Positions 1-7,237 of a stretch of 64,000 nucleotides of DNA are shown in pieces. Position 1 is the stretch's first letter. Each line of letters starts with the position of its first letter. The DNA comes from Phycisphaeraceae bacterium (GTDB lineage: Bacteria > Planctomycetota > Phycisphaerae > Phycisphaerales > Phycisphaeraceae), in NCBI GenBank assembly GCA_029260615.1, contig JAJDCX010000053.1:1-64000 (forward strand), written 5' to 3'. The translations under genes were made by a program, and so were the position numbers. Under the pieces are notes generated by a model. That model was given only the letters and a program-made list of their open reading frames with translations. It searched no databases and was not told the DNA's origin.

Positions 1-499
1 CGTGCCAGGCGTCAGAGAAGGTTACGCCGTCCGGTGGTGTGATGGGCCAGCTTGCGTACAGGTAGAAGCGGGCGCTGAGGTTGTCCGGGTTTTGCCGCGC
101 CTGTTGCACCAGCGATTTGAATCCCAGGTATTCCTGGGTCAGCGTGCTTCCGCTGAATGGCTGTAGGGTAATGGCGTCCCACGAGTTGTCCGCAAAGGCC
201 GGGGCATACGTCCCGAAACTGTTCGGGGCGACGCAGACATCGTCGGGGTTGGCTGCGATGTAATCAAGTGATTTGTTGCATTTGATGTGATAGCCAGTGG
301 TAAGTTGTTGGCCTGCGTCACTGGCGAGATCCGGCAGGCCGAGGCTTATACGACCATCCCAGGTCAGGCTGTTGCCCACATGGTACGAGGATAGCGATTG
401 AGCCTGGGCGGTCGCCGCATGGATGAAGGCGAGTTGGAGCGAAATGAGTGAGATGGCTAACCGCGCGCAACGACCGCGCGGTGATTTGCGGGAGCGCAT
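1..499 (-). CDS. secreted protein, possibly SGNH/DUF4886-like (3' end beyond window)
   Basis: The gene runs off the left edge; the first 166 residues are visible. The ATG at 499 has an AGGAGA ribosome binding site 7 bases upstream. Residues 1-33 form a signal peptide: a basic start, a hydrophobic core, and a likely cut after TAQA. The mature protein opens with YHVGNSLTWD, which resembles the GNSLT/GNSFT first block of secreted SGNH-hydrolase-like (DUF4886) proteins. That block would carry the nucleophile Ser44. Export is clear; the hydrolase family is inferred from this one motif, because the other catalytic blocks lie outside the window. Confidence 0.6.
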   Translation of the reverse strand, partial: MRSRKSPRGRCARLAISLISLQLAFIHAATAQAQSLSSYHVGNSLTWDGRISLGLPDLASDAGQQLTTGYHIKCNKSLDYIAANPDDVCVAPNSFGTYAPAFADNSWDAITLQPFSGSTLTQEYLGFKSLVQQARQNPDNLSARFYLYASWPITPPDGVTFSDAWH

Positions 500-735
500 C
501 ACCGTTCTCCTGGGTTACTCGAAATGTCTCCGTGCCCGGTCTTTAGGAACACCCCGAAGGGGCCCCTGGAGATCAACACGTTGACAGCCCAATTCCTATG
601 CACGCCGTTCGCGGATTTGGCGCACCGTTAGCGCATCACTCCGTGAGCAGGCAGAACACTTCCGACCACACCGGCCTAATGATGATGCACTAGTAGGGAT
701 AATAAGATGGCTGACACGAACCACAACGGGTCAAT

Positions 736-1044
736 TCAAACGTCATTACCAGAGACGTCATCGTTATTGATTGGTTTCTGTAGAGCCATTACGGATTGCA
801 GATGAGTGCGCACTATAAAAAGCACCAGCTCGGTGCGGTCCTGCACTTTGAAACGTGTATACAGACGTTGTAAGTGTGAACGAACCGTTGGGACCGCGAT
901 GCTCAGCTCATCGGCGATTTGCTTGTCGCTGAGGCCGTTGAACAACTTCCGGATGACTTGCTGCTGCCGGGTTGGTAGCCCCAGCAAATCATGAAGTGAC
1001 TGCCATTCGATTTCAGTGAATACAGTGTCCCGGAAATCTGTCAT
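736..1044 (-). CDS. small LuxR-type helix-turn-helix transcription regulator
   Basis: A 102-residue protein that is almost only a GerE/LuxR DNA-binding domain. The four-helix domain spans about residues 22-85, with the scaffold and recognition helices at LSDKQIADELSIAVPTVRSH (residues 38-57) and a following helix ending in RTELV. There is no receiver or ligand-binding domain, so it would act as a stand-alone DNA binder or respond through a partner. The ATG at 1044 is preferred because GGGG lies 5 bases upstream; a TTG at 1059 would add five residues. A -10-like TATAGT lies at 1094-1099 on the minus strand. Its target genes are unknown. The neighbouring truncated secreted gene is read in the same direction about 240 bases downstream. 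Confidence 0.8.
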   Translation of the reverse strand: MTDFRDTVFTEIEWQSLHDLLGLPTRQQQVIRKLFNGLSDKQIADELSIAVPTVRSHLQRLYTRFKVQDRTELVLFIVRTHLQSVMALQKPINNDDVSGNDV

Positions 1045-1093
1045 GTTGCCCCGATTCAACTGCAGGTTAGAAGGATGTGTACCTTGCCCCTAG

Positions 1094-1144
1094 ACTATAA
1101 GCGAAATGATCGTTGTATGGAATGACATTAATTCAAATGACATT
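1094..1144 (-). promoter_or_regulatory. probable promoter and 9-mer direct repeat upstream of the small LuxR-type gene
   Basis: On the minus strand a -10-like TATAGT sits at 1094-1099. There is only a poor -35 (TTCCAT) 17 bases further upstream. The 9-mer AATGACATT (plus-strand reading) occurs at 1121-1129 and again at 1136-1144, so the repeats lie 15 bases apart over and behind the -35 position. This arrangement suits an activator or autoregulator site. It is inferred from sequence only. Confidence 0.4.
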
Positions 1145-1410
1145 GAATTAGATGGGTTTATGAGTTGATTTGCCCACTGGTTTGTGGCTCTAGGGGTCAA
1201 GAGGGGGAAGTCCGGGTAAGCGGCCGCATTTATACTATTTTGCGTGTCACCCCATGGGGTAGCTGTTTGCGTCTATCCGTGTGCTTTGGATTCGGTGGGA
1301 GACGGGGGATTTGTAATTTTGCTTCGCGGTCCTTCGGTTTGAGATTGATGATTTGTGATCTGGGGGTCGACGATCGCACGGTGGGGTTTTGAACATGCAG
1401 GATTGCGAGC

Positions 1411-1433
1411 GCGACAAGTCGCGTCGCTTCGTA
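1411..1433 (+). repeat. REP-like palindrome, family 1 copy A
   Basis: GCGACAAGTCGC (a 5-bp inverted repeat around AA) followed by GTCGCTTCGTA. The same core and a similar tail occur at 7201 and, inverted, at 16284; the core alone recurs at 20862. All four copies are intergenic. Confidence 0.6.
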
Positions 1434-1483
1434 AGTCCACGACCCCCGGCTCCTGATGATCAATTCGTAATACTAATCCCAGC

Positions 1484-1532
1484 CCTAATCCCAATCCCTA
1501 AATCCTAACCCCTAACCCCTAACCCCTAACCC
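1484..1532 (+). repeat. degenerate CCCTAA / CCCCTAA tandem mini-array
   Basis: A run of heptamers reading CCCCTAA three times in perfect register, preceded by degenerate copies (CCCTAAT, CCCAAT, CCCTAAA, CCTAA). Read on the other strand it is TTAGGGG, a telomere-like unit. It ends at the stop codon of the response regulator gene. Confidence 0.7.
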
Positions 1533-2068
1533 TCTCGCCCTTCGATGCGTTCGATGTCTTTGATGTAGGCTTCGGTGCGGTCGAGTTCGCGTTTGAGGTG
1601 GCGGACTCTTAGCAGAGACTTGACGCGGGTGATGAGTTCGAGCTTGTTGACGGGTTTGGTGACGAAGTCGTCGGTGCCGGACTCGACGCCGCGTTCGATG
1701 TCGCCCAGTTCGTTCAAGGCGGTGACCATCATGATGGGGATGGTGCGGGTCTTGGGGTCGTCTTTGAGTTTTCTGCAGACGTCGAAGCCTGACATCTTGG
1801 GCATCATGACGTCCAGGAGGATCAGGTCGGGTGTGGGTTGGTCGTCGTCTTCGACAATTTCGATGGCTTGGAGGCCATCGAACGCGGTGAGGACTTTGCA
1901 GGGGAGGTCGTCGAGGTAGGCCTGGATGAGTTCGACGTTTTGCTGGTTGTCATCGACGACGAGGATGACGGATTCGCTGAGGTCGAAGTCTTCGCCCTCG
2001 CCGCCGGCAGGCTGGGTTTGGGCGTCGGCGGTGCCGGGGTTGTTGTTGTCTTGATCGGATGGGGTCAT
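1526..2068 (-). CDS. CheY-like response regulator, receiver domain only
   Basis: A 180-residue protein. A variable, Gln/Asp/Gly-rich N-terminus (1-30) precedes one receiver domain (about 33-155) with the full active site: acidic pair Asp39/Asp40, phosphoacceptor Asp86 in LLDVMMPKMSGFD, Thr116 and Lys138 in VTKP. A short charged helical tail with RELDRTEAYIKDIE follows; there is no DNA-binding or enzyme output domain. It should therefore signal through a protein partner of a two-component system whose histidine kinase is not in the window. The start overlaps the stop of the upstream glycosyltransferase-like gene by 4 bases (ATGA), so the two are probably translationally coupled. Confidence 0.9.
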   Translation of the reverse strand: MTPSDQDNNNPGTADAQTQPAGGEGEDFDLSESVILVVDDNQQNVELIQAYLDDLPCKVLTAFDGLQAIEIVEDDDQPTPDLILLDVMMPKMSGFDVCRKLKDDPKTRTIPIMMVTALNELGDIERGVESGTDDFVTKPVNKLELITRVKSLLRVRHLKRELDRTEAYIKDIERIEGREG

Positions 2069-2892
2069 CGTGTCGTGTCCTGGGTGATCCGGTGGAGCCG
2101 TTGGCTTAGCCGGGTCAGCGTGGGTTCGTTGGTATGTTTGAGTCGGTGTTGCAGTTCCAGCAGGTCGGTGGGTGTGTCCACGTCGTGCCAGGGTGTGAGG
2201 TCCAGGAGTTTGAGGCCTGCGTTTTGGGCGGCGTTGTGGGTCTGATGGTACACCGCCTCGGTGCCCCAGTCGATGCCTGAGAGCAGCTGTGGGGCGGGGC
2301 GGTTAGTGGCGAGGCAGTAGTATCCGCCATCGCTGACGGGGCCTATGGTGGCGTCGGCGTGGTCGAGTGTGGGGAAGATGTTTTTGAGGGTTTGTGGGGG
2401 GATATCGGGGCTGTCGGTGCCGAAAAACACGGTTCTCCCGCCCCCGCCCCCGGGGTTCCCAACTCCCCGGGAGCCGTTGGATTCACTGGAGACCTGGGTT
2501 CGCTCGCCCGCTGCGGGTTCAGGGGTATTTTCTGTGTTGATTGTGTGCCAGACGTGATTCAGGCGGTCGCCGAGGTCGCCTTGACCCTGGTCGATGACCT
2601 GGAATTCGTGGGGGATTTGGAAGGCGAGTTCGGGGTCGGGTTGCTCTGGGGGTGTGTTTTGGGGGTTAGTTGGGTGGTCCAGAGCGAGGATGTGTCGGCC
2701 GGGGAGGTGGGTGAGCAGGCGGGTGAGGACGCAATCGAGCATGGCGGCGTGGATGCAGGCGGCTTGATGGGGGGAGTAATCGGGGGTTAAGCGGGTCTTG
2801 ACGCGGCCTGGGGCCGGGTGCTTGGCCATGACCACGACACAGGGGGTTGCGTGGGTTTGGACTGGGGGGGTGGTTTGGTTAATCGTTGTCAT
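2065..2892 (-). CDS. TIGR04282/DUF2064 family GT-A-fold glycosyltransferase-like protein
   Basis: A 275-residue protein that starts its domain with VVMAKHPAPGRVKTRLTP, the nucleotide-binding opening of the DUF2064 (TIGR04282) family, which has the GT-A glycosyltransferase fold. Later landmarks are a GDLGDRL segment, FFGTDSPDIP (the usual GTD-P-D strand and metal site) and GPVSDGGYY, then WGTEAVY. The family has been linked to arsenosugar synthesis in some organisms, but no such partners are seen here, so the substrate is unknown. Between the GDL helix and the FGTDSPD strand there is an extra stretch of about 35 residues rich in Gly, Ser, Pro and Asn that the family normally lacks. The gene is coupled to the downstream response regulator by an ATGA overlap. 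Confidence 0.85.
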   Translation of the reverse strand: MTTINQTTPPVQTHATPCVVVMAKHPAPGRVKTRLTPDYSPHQAACIHAAMLDCVLTRLLTHLPGRHILALDHPTNPQNTPPEQPDPELAFQIPHEFQVIDQGQGDLGDRLNHVWHTINTENTPEPAAGERTQVSSESNGSRGVGNPGGGGGRTVFFGTDSPDIPPQTLKNIFPTLDHADATIGPVSDGGYYCLATNRPAPQLLSGIDWGTEAVYHQTHNAAQNAGLKLLDLTPWHDVDTPTDLLELQHRLKHTNEPTLTRLSQRLHRITQDTTR

Positions 2893-3277
2893 GACAGGGT
2901 GTTAAGGTTATTTGATGGGGCGTGTTATTTGCTATTGTCGTGGAGAATGCTAAGATGCGATGCTCGATGCGTGGGCTGTGCTGCTGTGGGGGGGCAGGCT
3001 TAAGCATAGCGGGGGCAGGGTATCGGGGGTTGTGTGTTTTCGGGGATCTTTGGGGACTGGAAAGTATTGCGGGGTTTGAAAAGGCCTGTTGAAGCCGCGA
3101 TGAGTCGTTGGAGTAGGCTAGTTTAGGCCGTTTTAACGGGAGCGTGGCCGATCGGGGTTTGTCGGGGATTCATGACCTGATCGTGAGTAGGCCGAAGATT
3201 TATCGGAATCAGACTTGGGTCGGCACGGGACGTTGCTGGCTTGTGACATTTAGAGGAGCTCGCCGAGATTGACTGCC
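2893..3277. other. gene-free divergent intergenic region
   Basis: 385 bases between two divergent genes. G-rich on the plus strand in its first half. I see no clear promoter pair, terminator or repeat; AGAGGAG at 3252-3258 is the ribosome binding site for the next gene. Confidence 0.5.
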
Positions 3278-3763
3278 ATGACAACACCTGTTTACGACGT
3301 GAATAGTCCGTGGGAAGACCGTTGGGCGAAGCCGGAGGTCGAGCAATTGCTTGGCCCGATCGAGGAGCAGCGCCGAAAGGTTGTTGATATTTTGATTAAG
3401 CAGATCATGGCGTACCCCGGCGTGCATCAGACGGTGATCTGGCACGGGACGGGTTGGAAGTGGACGCTGCAGTTTTCCTTGTATGCCGAGGACGGTGAGC
3501 TGATTGATACGCTGGCGTACCTGGTGCCAAATCCCGAATCGCCGGTGCTGTGTATCCCGATGAAGCCGAGCACGGTGGAGAAGCTGCCGTTGAAAAGGCT
3601 GAACCGGTATATCCGTGATGCGATCCGTGTGGCGAAGCGGGCGGTGGATATCTATTGGGCGGTGTGGACGCCGACGGCGGTGACGGAGACGGAGCACCTG
3701 ATGGACCTGATTAAGCGTCGGCACAAGATCATGATGGGGCTGGAGGCTGAGAAGGCTAGTTAG
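3278..3763 (+). CDS. hypothetical cytosolic protein, weakly DUF3788-like
   Basis: A 161-residue soluble protein of unknown function. There is no signal peptide or membrane segment. The middle holds a WHGTGWKWTLQFSLY block followed by alternating strands and a basic C-terminal helical part (LKRLNRYIRDAIRVAKRAVDIYW). The GWKWTLQF...LAYLVP layout loosely recalls the DUF3788 fold, but I would not assign it. The ATG at 3278 begins MTTPVYDV. A TTG at 3269 is nearer in spacing to the AGAGGAG site at 3252-3258, so the true start may be three codons earlier. An intrinsic terminator follows 49 bases after the stop, so it is probably a single-gene transcript. Confidence 0.65.
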   Translation: MTTPVYDVNSPWEDRWAKPEVEQLLGPIEEQRRKVVDILIKQIMAYPGVHQTVIWHGTGWKWTLQFSLYAEDGELIDTLAYLVPNPESPVLCIPMKPSTVEKLPLKRLNRYIRDAIRVAKRAVDIYWAVWTPTAVTETEHLMDLIKRRHKIMMGLEAEKAS

Positions 3764-3812
3764 CTGGGCTTGGTAGTGGTTGGGAACGAATGATTCAAAA
3801 GAACCTTGATTG

Positions 3813-3841
3813 CCCACGGCCAAGCGGTCGTGGGTTTTTTA
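3813..3841 (+). terminator. intrinsic terminator after the DUF3788-like gene
   Basis: CCCACGGCC pairs with GGTCGTGGG around an AAGC loop (one G-T pair), followed by six T. It ends transcription from the preceding gene and insulates the non-coding RNA that starts about 190 bases later. Confidence 0.85.
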
Positions 3842-3968
3842 TTACGCGGTGGTAAGGGGTCGGTGGTGGTGTTGTCTGTGGCTGATAAAAACGGTCTGGT
3901 GCGGGCTCTTGGGTTACCGGGGATGTGGCGGGCTGGTGTGTATTCGTTTGGCGTTAGGTGTGGGGGAG

Positions 3969-4026
3969 AATAAAGTTTTGGAATATTTGAAAAAAACATT
4001 GACCTTTGGCGGATCGAACCGATAAT
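3969..4026 (+). promoter_or_regulatory. strong sigma-70-type promoter with UP-like AT tract for the non-coding RNA
   Basis: TTGACC at 3999-4004, a 16-base spacer and GATAAT at 4021-4026 are close to consensus. The 30 bases upstream (3969-3998) are strikingly AT-rich for this GC-rich genome, with A and T runs, as in UP elements of stable-RNA promoters. Transcription should start at about 4033. Confidence 0.8.
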
Positions 4027-4032
4027 TAGAGT

Positions 4033-4394
4033 GTCGGCGTGGCCGATCGGTAGAGGCGTAGGAAAACCCTGCGTGCTTGCCGGGTCGAGTGAAGCCGACC
4101 GAGCATCGGTGTAGAGACCCCTCTTGCCGATGGGCGTGGTGCCCCGCAAGACGTTACGGGGCGGAAAGACTCCGGCGGCCTGGCTGTACGGCGAGGCGTT
4201 GTCAGCAACGGCGCAGTACAGCGGAAGGTGACGGCTGGAACAGTGCTTTTCAGAACGGAGGTGATTCTTGGATAATGACAGTTGTACGAGTGTTCGGGGT
4301 GGGCTGCGTTAGGCAGCTCGACGGAGCTGATAAGCAGCTCCCACGCCCGGACCCACAATCTACGCCCGTCCCGATGCGTCGGGGCGGGTTTTTT
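4033..4394 (+). ncRNA. unidentified structured stable RNA of about 360 nt
   Basis: No protein frame here looks real, yet the stretch has a strong promoter and an intrinsic terminator. It folds readily by eye. A long-range closing helix pairs 4036-4042 (GGCGTGG) with 4341-4347 (CCACGCC) and continues with GTC/GAC. Local hairpins are at about 4057-4074 (AAAA loop), 4102-4132 (CATCGG...CCGATG), 4141-4162 (GCCCCG...CGGGGC), 4183-4223 (GCTGTAC...GTACAGC, enclosing CGTTG TCAG CAACG), and small stems near 4303-4345. The promoter, UP tract and closing helix are the architecture of a housekeeping RNA such as RNase P RNA, tmRNA or SRP RNA. The conserved cores of those three families are not evident, so the family is left open. 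dprA begins 130 bases downstream, behind the terminator. Confidence 0.65.
4365..4394 (+). terminator. intrinsic terminator of the non-coding RNA
   Basis: CCCGTCCCGA and TCGGGGCGGG form a 10-bp stem with one G-T pair around a TGCG loop, followed directly by six T. Confidence 0.9.
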
Positions 4395-4420
4395 AATTGG
4401 GGTCTTGGGCCCAGGGCCTG

Positions 4421-4462
4421 GGGCATAAGCATTAGCAGCTAGCCTTTAGCCGTTCGTTAAGC
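4421..4462. repeat. imperfect TTAGCC-rich low-complexity patch
   Basis: Irregular copies of TTAGC/TTAGCC (CATTAGC, CTAGCC, TTTAGCCG, TTAAGCG) lie between the non-coding RNA and dprA. Very similar patches occur at 26092-26110 and, inverted, at 52852-52875. Confidence 0.45.
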
Positions 4463-4524
4463 GGTGGTTGACTCTGGCCAGCCCCTGGACCCCAGACCCA
4501 ACATCCCTTTGCTACACTCGCTTC

Positions 4525-5682
4525 ATGGAAAATGCTGAACATGATGCGCTGTTGGCGTTGACGCTGGCGGAGGGGTTTGGGCAGACGACGATCCGGCGGT
4601 GCGTCGAGCGTTTTGGTAGTGCGGTTGAGACGCTTGGGGCGACGGTGCAGGGGTTGGGGGAGATCGAGCGGGTGGGTGCGGCGAAGGCCCGGCGGTTGCG
4701 TACGGCTTTGGATCAGACGCTGCATAGCGATGAGTTGGAAGTAGAGCGGGAGTTGATTGAGCGGTTTGGGGTTGAGTTGGTGGGGTTGAATGATGAGGGG
4801 TATCCGAGGTTGCTGAGGCATATCCCTGATCCGCCGACGTTGCTGTGGGTGCGTGGTGAATTAAAAGAATCTGATGCGCTTGGGCTGGGGATTGTTGGGG
4901 CGCGGCGATGTACGCATTACGGGCGTGAGCAGGCGGACCGTTTTGCGAGCTTGTGTGCGCAGAGCGGGTTGTGCATTGTTAGTGGTGGGGCGTATGGGAT
5001 CGATGCGGCGGCGCACCGTGCGGCGTTGCGGGTTGGTGGGCGGACGGTTGCGGTGATCGGCTCGGGGTTGGCGAAGCCTTACCCAAGCGATCATACGGAG
5101 TTGTTTGATTCGATTGCGGAGGAGGGTGCTGATCGGGGGGCGGTGGTCAGTGAGTTCCCGATGAACACGCCGCCGACGGCGCAGAATTTTCCCAGGCGTA
5201 ACCGGATAATCTCGGGGCTGTCGTTGGGTGTGTTGGTAGTGGAGGCGGCGACGCGGAGCGGTGCGTTGATCACGGCGAGGTTGGCGGTGGAGGAGCATCA
5301 CCGTGAGTTGATGGCGGTGCCCGGGCGGGTGGATGCGAAGTCTTCGGCGGGGTGTCATAAGATTATCCGTGAGGGTTGGGCGACGCTGGTGACGAGTCCG
5401 GCGGATGTGTTGGATGCGTTGGGTGAGGCGGGGCAGATGCTGAAGGTCGGGATGACGCAGGAAGATGGGGCGGCAGCGGGCGGAGGTGGTCCTGCTGAGG
5501 ATGTGGGGTTGACTGAGGCGCAGCAGAAGATTGTGGATGTGATGAGTGGGCCGAGCTCATTGGACCAGCTTGTGGCTTGGACGGGGCTGGCGATCCAGAA
5601 CGTGCAGGCGGAGCTGACGATGTTGGAGATCCGCGGGGCGGTGCGTCGGTCGGGGGGGCTGTTCACGCGGCGCGGGTCGTAG
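4525..5682 (+). CDS. dprA: DNA-processing protein DprA
   Basis: A 385-residue protein of the DprA/Smf family, which binds single-stranded DNA and loads RecA during natural transformation. The N-terminus (about 1-70) carries helix-hairpin-helix-like repeats. The Rossmann core starts at LGIVGARRCTHYG, with SGGAYGIDAAAHRAAL, GSGLAKPYPSDH, SEFPMNTPP, NFPRRNRIISGLS and ARSGALITARLA-type blocks, all diagnostic. The C-terminus (about 325-385) is a winged-helix-like domain following a Gly-rich linker. The ATG at 4525 (MENAEHDAL) is chosen because the family alignment begins there; the frame is open to 4468 without similarity. hisD follows 77 bases later in the same direction. Confidence 0.95.
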   Translation: MENAEHDALLALTLAEGFGQTTIRRCVERFGSAVETLGATVQGLGEIERVGAAKARRLRTALDQTLHSDELEVERELIERFGVELVGLNDEGYPRLLRHIPDPPTLLWVRGELKESDALGLGIVGARRCTHYGREQADRFASLCAQSGLCIVSGGAYGIDAAAHRAALRVGGRTVAVIGSGLAKPYPSDHTELFDSIAEEGADRGAVVSEFPMNTPPTAQNFPRRNRIISGLSLGVLVVEAATRSGALITARLAVEEHHRELMAVPGRVDAKSSAGCHKIIREGWATLVTSPADVLDALGEAGQMLKVGMTQEDGAAAGGGGPAEDVGLTEAQQKIVDVMSGPSSLDQLVAWTGLAIQNVQAELTMLEIRGAVRRSGGLFTRRGS

Positions 5683-5759
5683 GCGGCTTTGTCTGGTATA
5701 GTTTCCGGTCCGGTCAAGACGCGGTTTTGGCTGGGTTACACAGACACGGAATACCTACG

Positions 5760-7127
5760 ATGCTCCCGGTTTTTGATCAAAATACGTCCGAAGGTCGGTT
5801 GGGGTTGCAGGCTTGCCTGGATCAACTGCGTGGCACGGCGGGTGCCGACGGCAAGGTGGCGGAGGTTGTCTGCGGCATCCTTGCGGATGTGCGAGAGAAC
5901 GGTGACGCGGCGTTGGCGGGTTATGTAGTCAAGTTCAGCGACCCGTCGTTTACGGCTGACCGTTTGCGTGTCAGCGCGGAAGAATTGGCGGGGGCGTCGA
6001 AGCTTGTTGATGCGGATTTGTTGGATGCGATCAAGACGGCGATTGCTCAGGTGCGTGAGTACCAAGAGCACATTATGCCTAAGCGGGTTGAGCCGGTGAC
6101 GATAGGGGGGGCTGAGCTTGGGCTGCGTTTCACGCCGATGGATAGCGTGGGGCTGTGCGTGCCGGGTGGTACGGCGGTGTTGTTTTCTACGTTGATTATG
6201 CTGGCGGTGCCGGCAATTGTGGCGGGGGTTGATCCTAAGTGTATTAGTGTGGCACACCCGTTGCCGACACGACCCCCCGGAAGTTCCCCCGGTTCTCCTG
6301 GAAGTATCGATGGTGGGTCGCAGGATAAAAACTCCGGGGGTGATATTTCGCCGATCGTGTTGGCTGCTGCGCACCTGTTGGGTATTGATAAGGTTTACCG
6401 TGTGGGTGGTGCGGAGGCGGTGGCGGCGATGGCGTATGGGACGGATACGGTTGAGGCGGTGGACTTCATTGCTGGGCCGGGGAATGTGTATGGGCAGTTG
6501 GCTAAGGCTCAGGTGTCTGGGACGGTGGGGATCGACGGGTTTTATGGGCCTAGCGAGATCGTGACGATCGCGGATGAGACGGCGGACCCGGTTCGTATCG
6601 CGGCGGATCTGATCGCCCAGGCGGAGCACGACCCGGGGAAGTGTTTTCTGGTGGTCTGGTCGCGTGAGGTGTTGGACGGGATCGTTGCGGAGGTGCAGAG
6701 CCAGTTGGGTGATCGCCGACGGCGTGACGCGATTGTGCGCGCGTTAGAGGATGAATCGTGTGCGGTGCTGGTGAAAGATATTGATGAAGCGGCGGCGGTG
6801 GCGAACCGTTTTGCGGCGGAGCATGTGAATCTGGCGGTCGCTGACCCCGATGCGTTGTTGGAGAAGGTCCGGCACGCTGGGGAGGTGTTTATAGGTGACA
6901 CGACCCCGGTCGCTGCGGGTGATTACTACGCGGGGCCGAGCCACTGCTTGCCGACCGCGACGACGGCGCGTTTTACCAGCGGGGTGAGTGTTTACACCTT
7001 TTTGAAGCGCACGGGGACGGTTGCTTACCGCGAGGGTATGCCGGCGTTGGCGATCGATCACGTCGCGAAGATGGCGGAGGCGGAGGGGCTGGACGGCCAC
7101 GCGCATTCGGCACGGGTGCGGGGTTGA
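5760..7127 (+). CDS. hisD: histidinol dehydrogenase
   Basis: Catalyses the last two oxidations of histidine synthesis, L-histidinol to L-histidine with NAD, as a cytosolic zinc enzyme. The 455-residue length is slightly above the usual 430. Diagnostic blocks are YRVGGAEAVAAMAYGT, FIAGPGNVYG, GPSEIVTIADETADP with AEHDP (zinc and base residues), FAAEHVNLAV and SGVSVYTFLKR near the end. Between about residues 171 and 195 there is a Pro/Gly/Ser-rich insertion (PPGSSPGSPGS...), just before GDISPIVLAAA, where other HisD proteins have a short loop. At the DNA level the insert is bounded by a near-perfect inverted repeat. No other his genes are nearby. The ATG at 5760 gives MLPVFDQN; the frame is open further upstream inside dprA, which is a shadow. 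Confidence 0.96.
   Translation: MLPVFDQNTSEGRLGLQACLDQLRGTAGADGKVAEVVCGILADVRENGDAALAGYVVKFSDPSFTADRLRVSAEELAGASKLVDADLLDAIKTAIAQVREYQEHIMPKRVEPVTIGGAELGLRFTPMDSVGLCVPGGTAVLFSTLIMLAVPAIVAGVDPKCISVAHPLPTRPPGSSPGSPGSIDGGSQDKNSGGDISPIVLAAAHLLGIDKVYRVGGAEAVAAMAYGTDTVEAVDFIAGPGNVYGQLAKAQVSGTVGIDGFYGPSEIVTIADETADPVRIAADLIAQAEHDPGKCFLVVWSREVLDGIVAEVQSQLGDRRRRDAIVRALEDESCAVLVKDIDEAAAVANRFAAEHVNLAVADPDALLEKVRHAGEVFIGDTTPVAAGDYYAGPSHCLPTATTARFTSGVSVYTFLKRTGTVAYREGMPALAIDHVAKMAEAEGLDGHAHSARVRG
6274..6340 (+). repeat. inverted-repeat-bounded in-frame insertion within hisD
   Basis: CCCCCGGAAGTT at 6274-6285 and AACTCCGGGGG at 6330-6340 are inverted copies differing by one base deletion. The segment between them encodes the extra Pro/Gly/Ser-rich loop of HisD. 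This looks like a small palindromic element inserted in frame. Confidence 0.45.
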
Positions 7128-7200
7128 CGACAGGCTTATCCCCTTGGGGGTGTAGCTTATCCGACGCAGGTCCAGTGACCATTTTAAATGTGGTGAAGAC

Positions 7201-7223
7201 GCGATAAGTCGCGGCGCTTTGTA
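7201..7223 (+). repeat. REP-like palindrome, family 1 copy B
   Basis: GCGATAAGTCGC followed by GGCGCTTTGTA, a close relative of the copy at 1411. It lies in the gap between the convergent hisD and PH-domain genes. Confidence 0.55.
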
Positions 7224-7237
7224 TCGCGGATCGGTGG

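Larger units (their letters stand above)
1060..1525. other. gene-free stretch with REP-like palindrome and CCCCTAA mini-array
   Basis: No convincing gene is present in these 466 bases; the open frames on both strands lack family resemblance. The stretch holds the promoter region of the small LuxR-type gene, a GCGACAAGTCGC palindrome at 1411-1422, and an array of CCCTAA/CCCCTAA units at about 1480-1532 just beyond the stop codon of the response regulator. Confidence 0.6.

Noticed and set aside
1484-1532. Chromosome end or telomere
   Set aside because: The array is short, degenerate and internal, with ordinary genes on both sides.
4033-4394. RNase P RNA, tmRNA or SRP RNA
   Set aside because: The gene layout fits, and GGAAAGACTCCGG vaguely recalls the RNase P P4 strand, but the matching 3' core, tRNA-like ends, tag ORF and SRP S-domain motif are all missing; left as unassigned.
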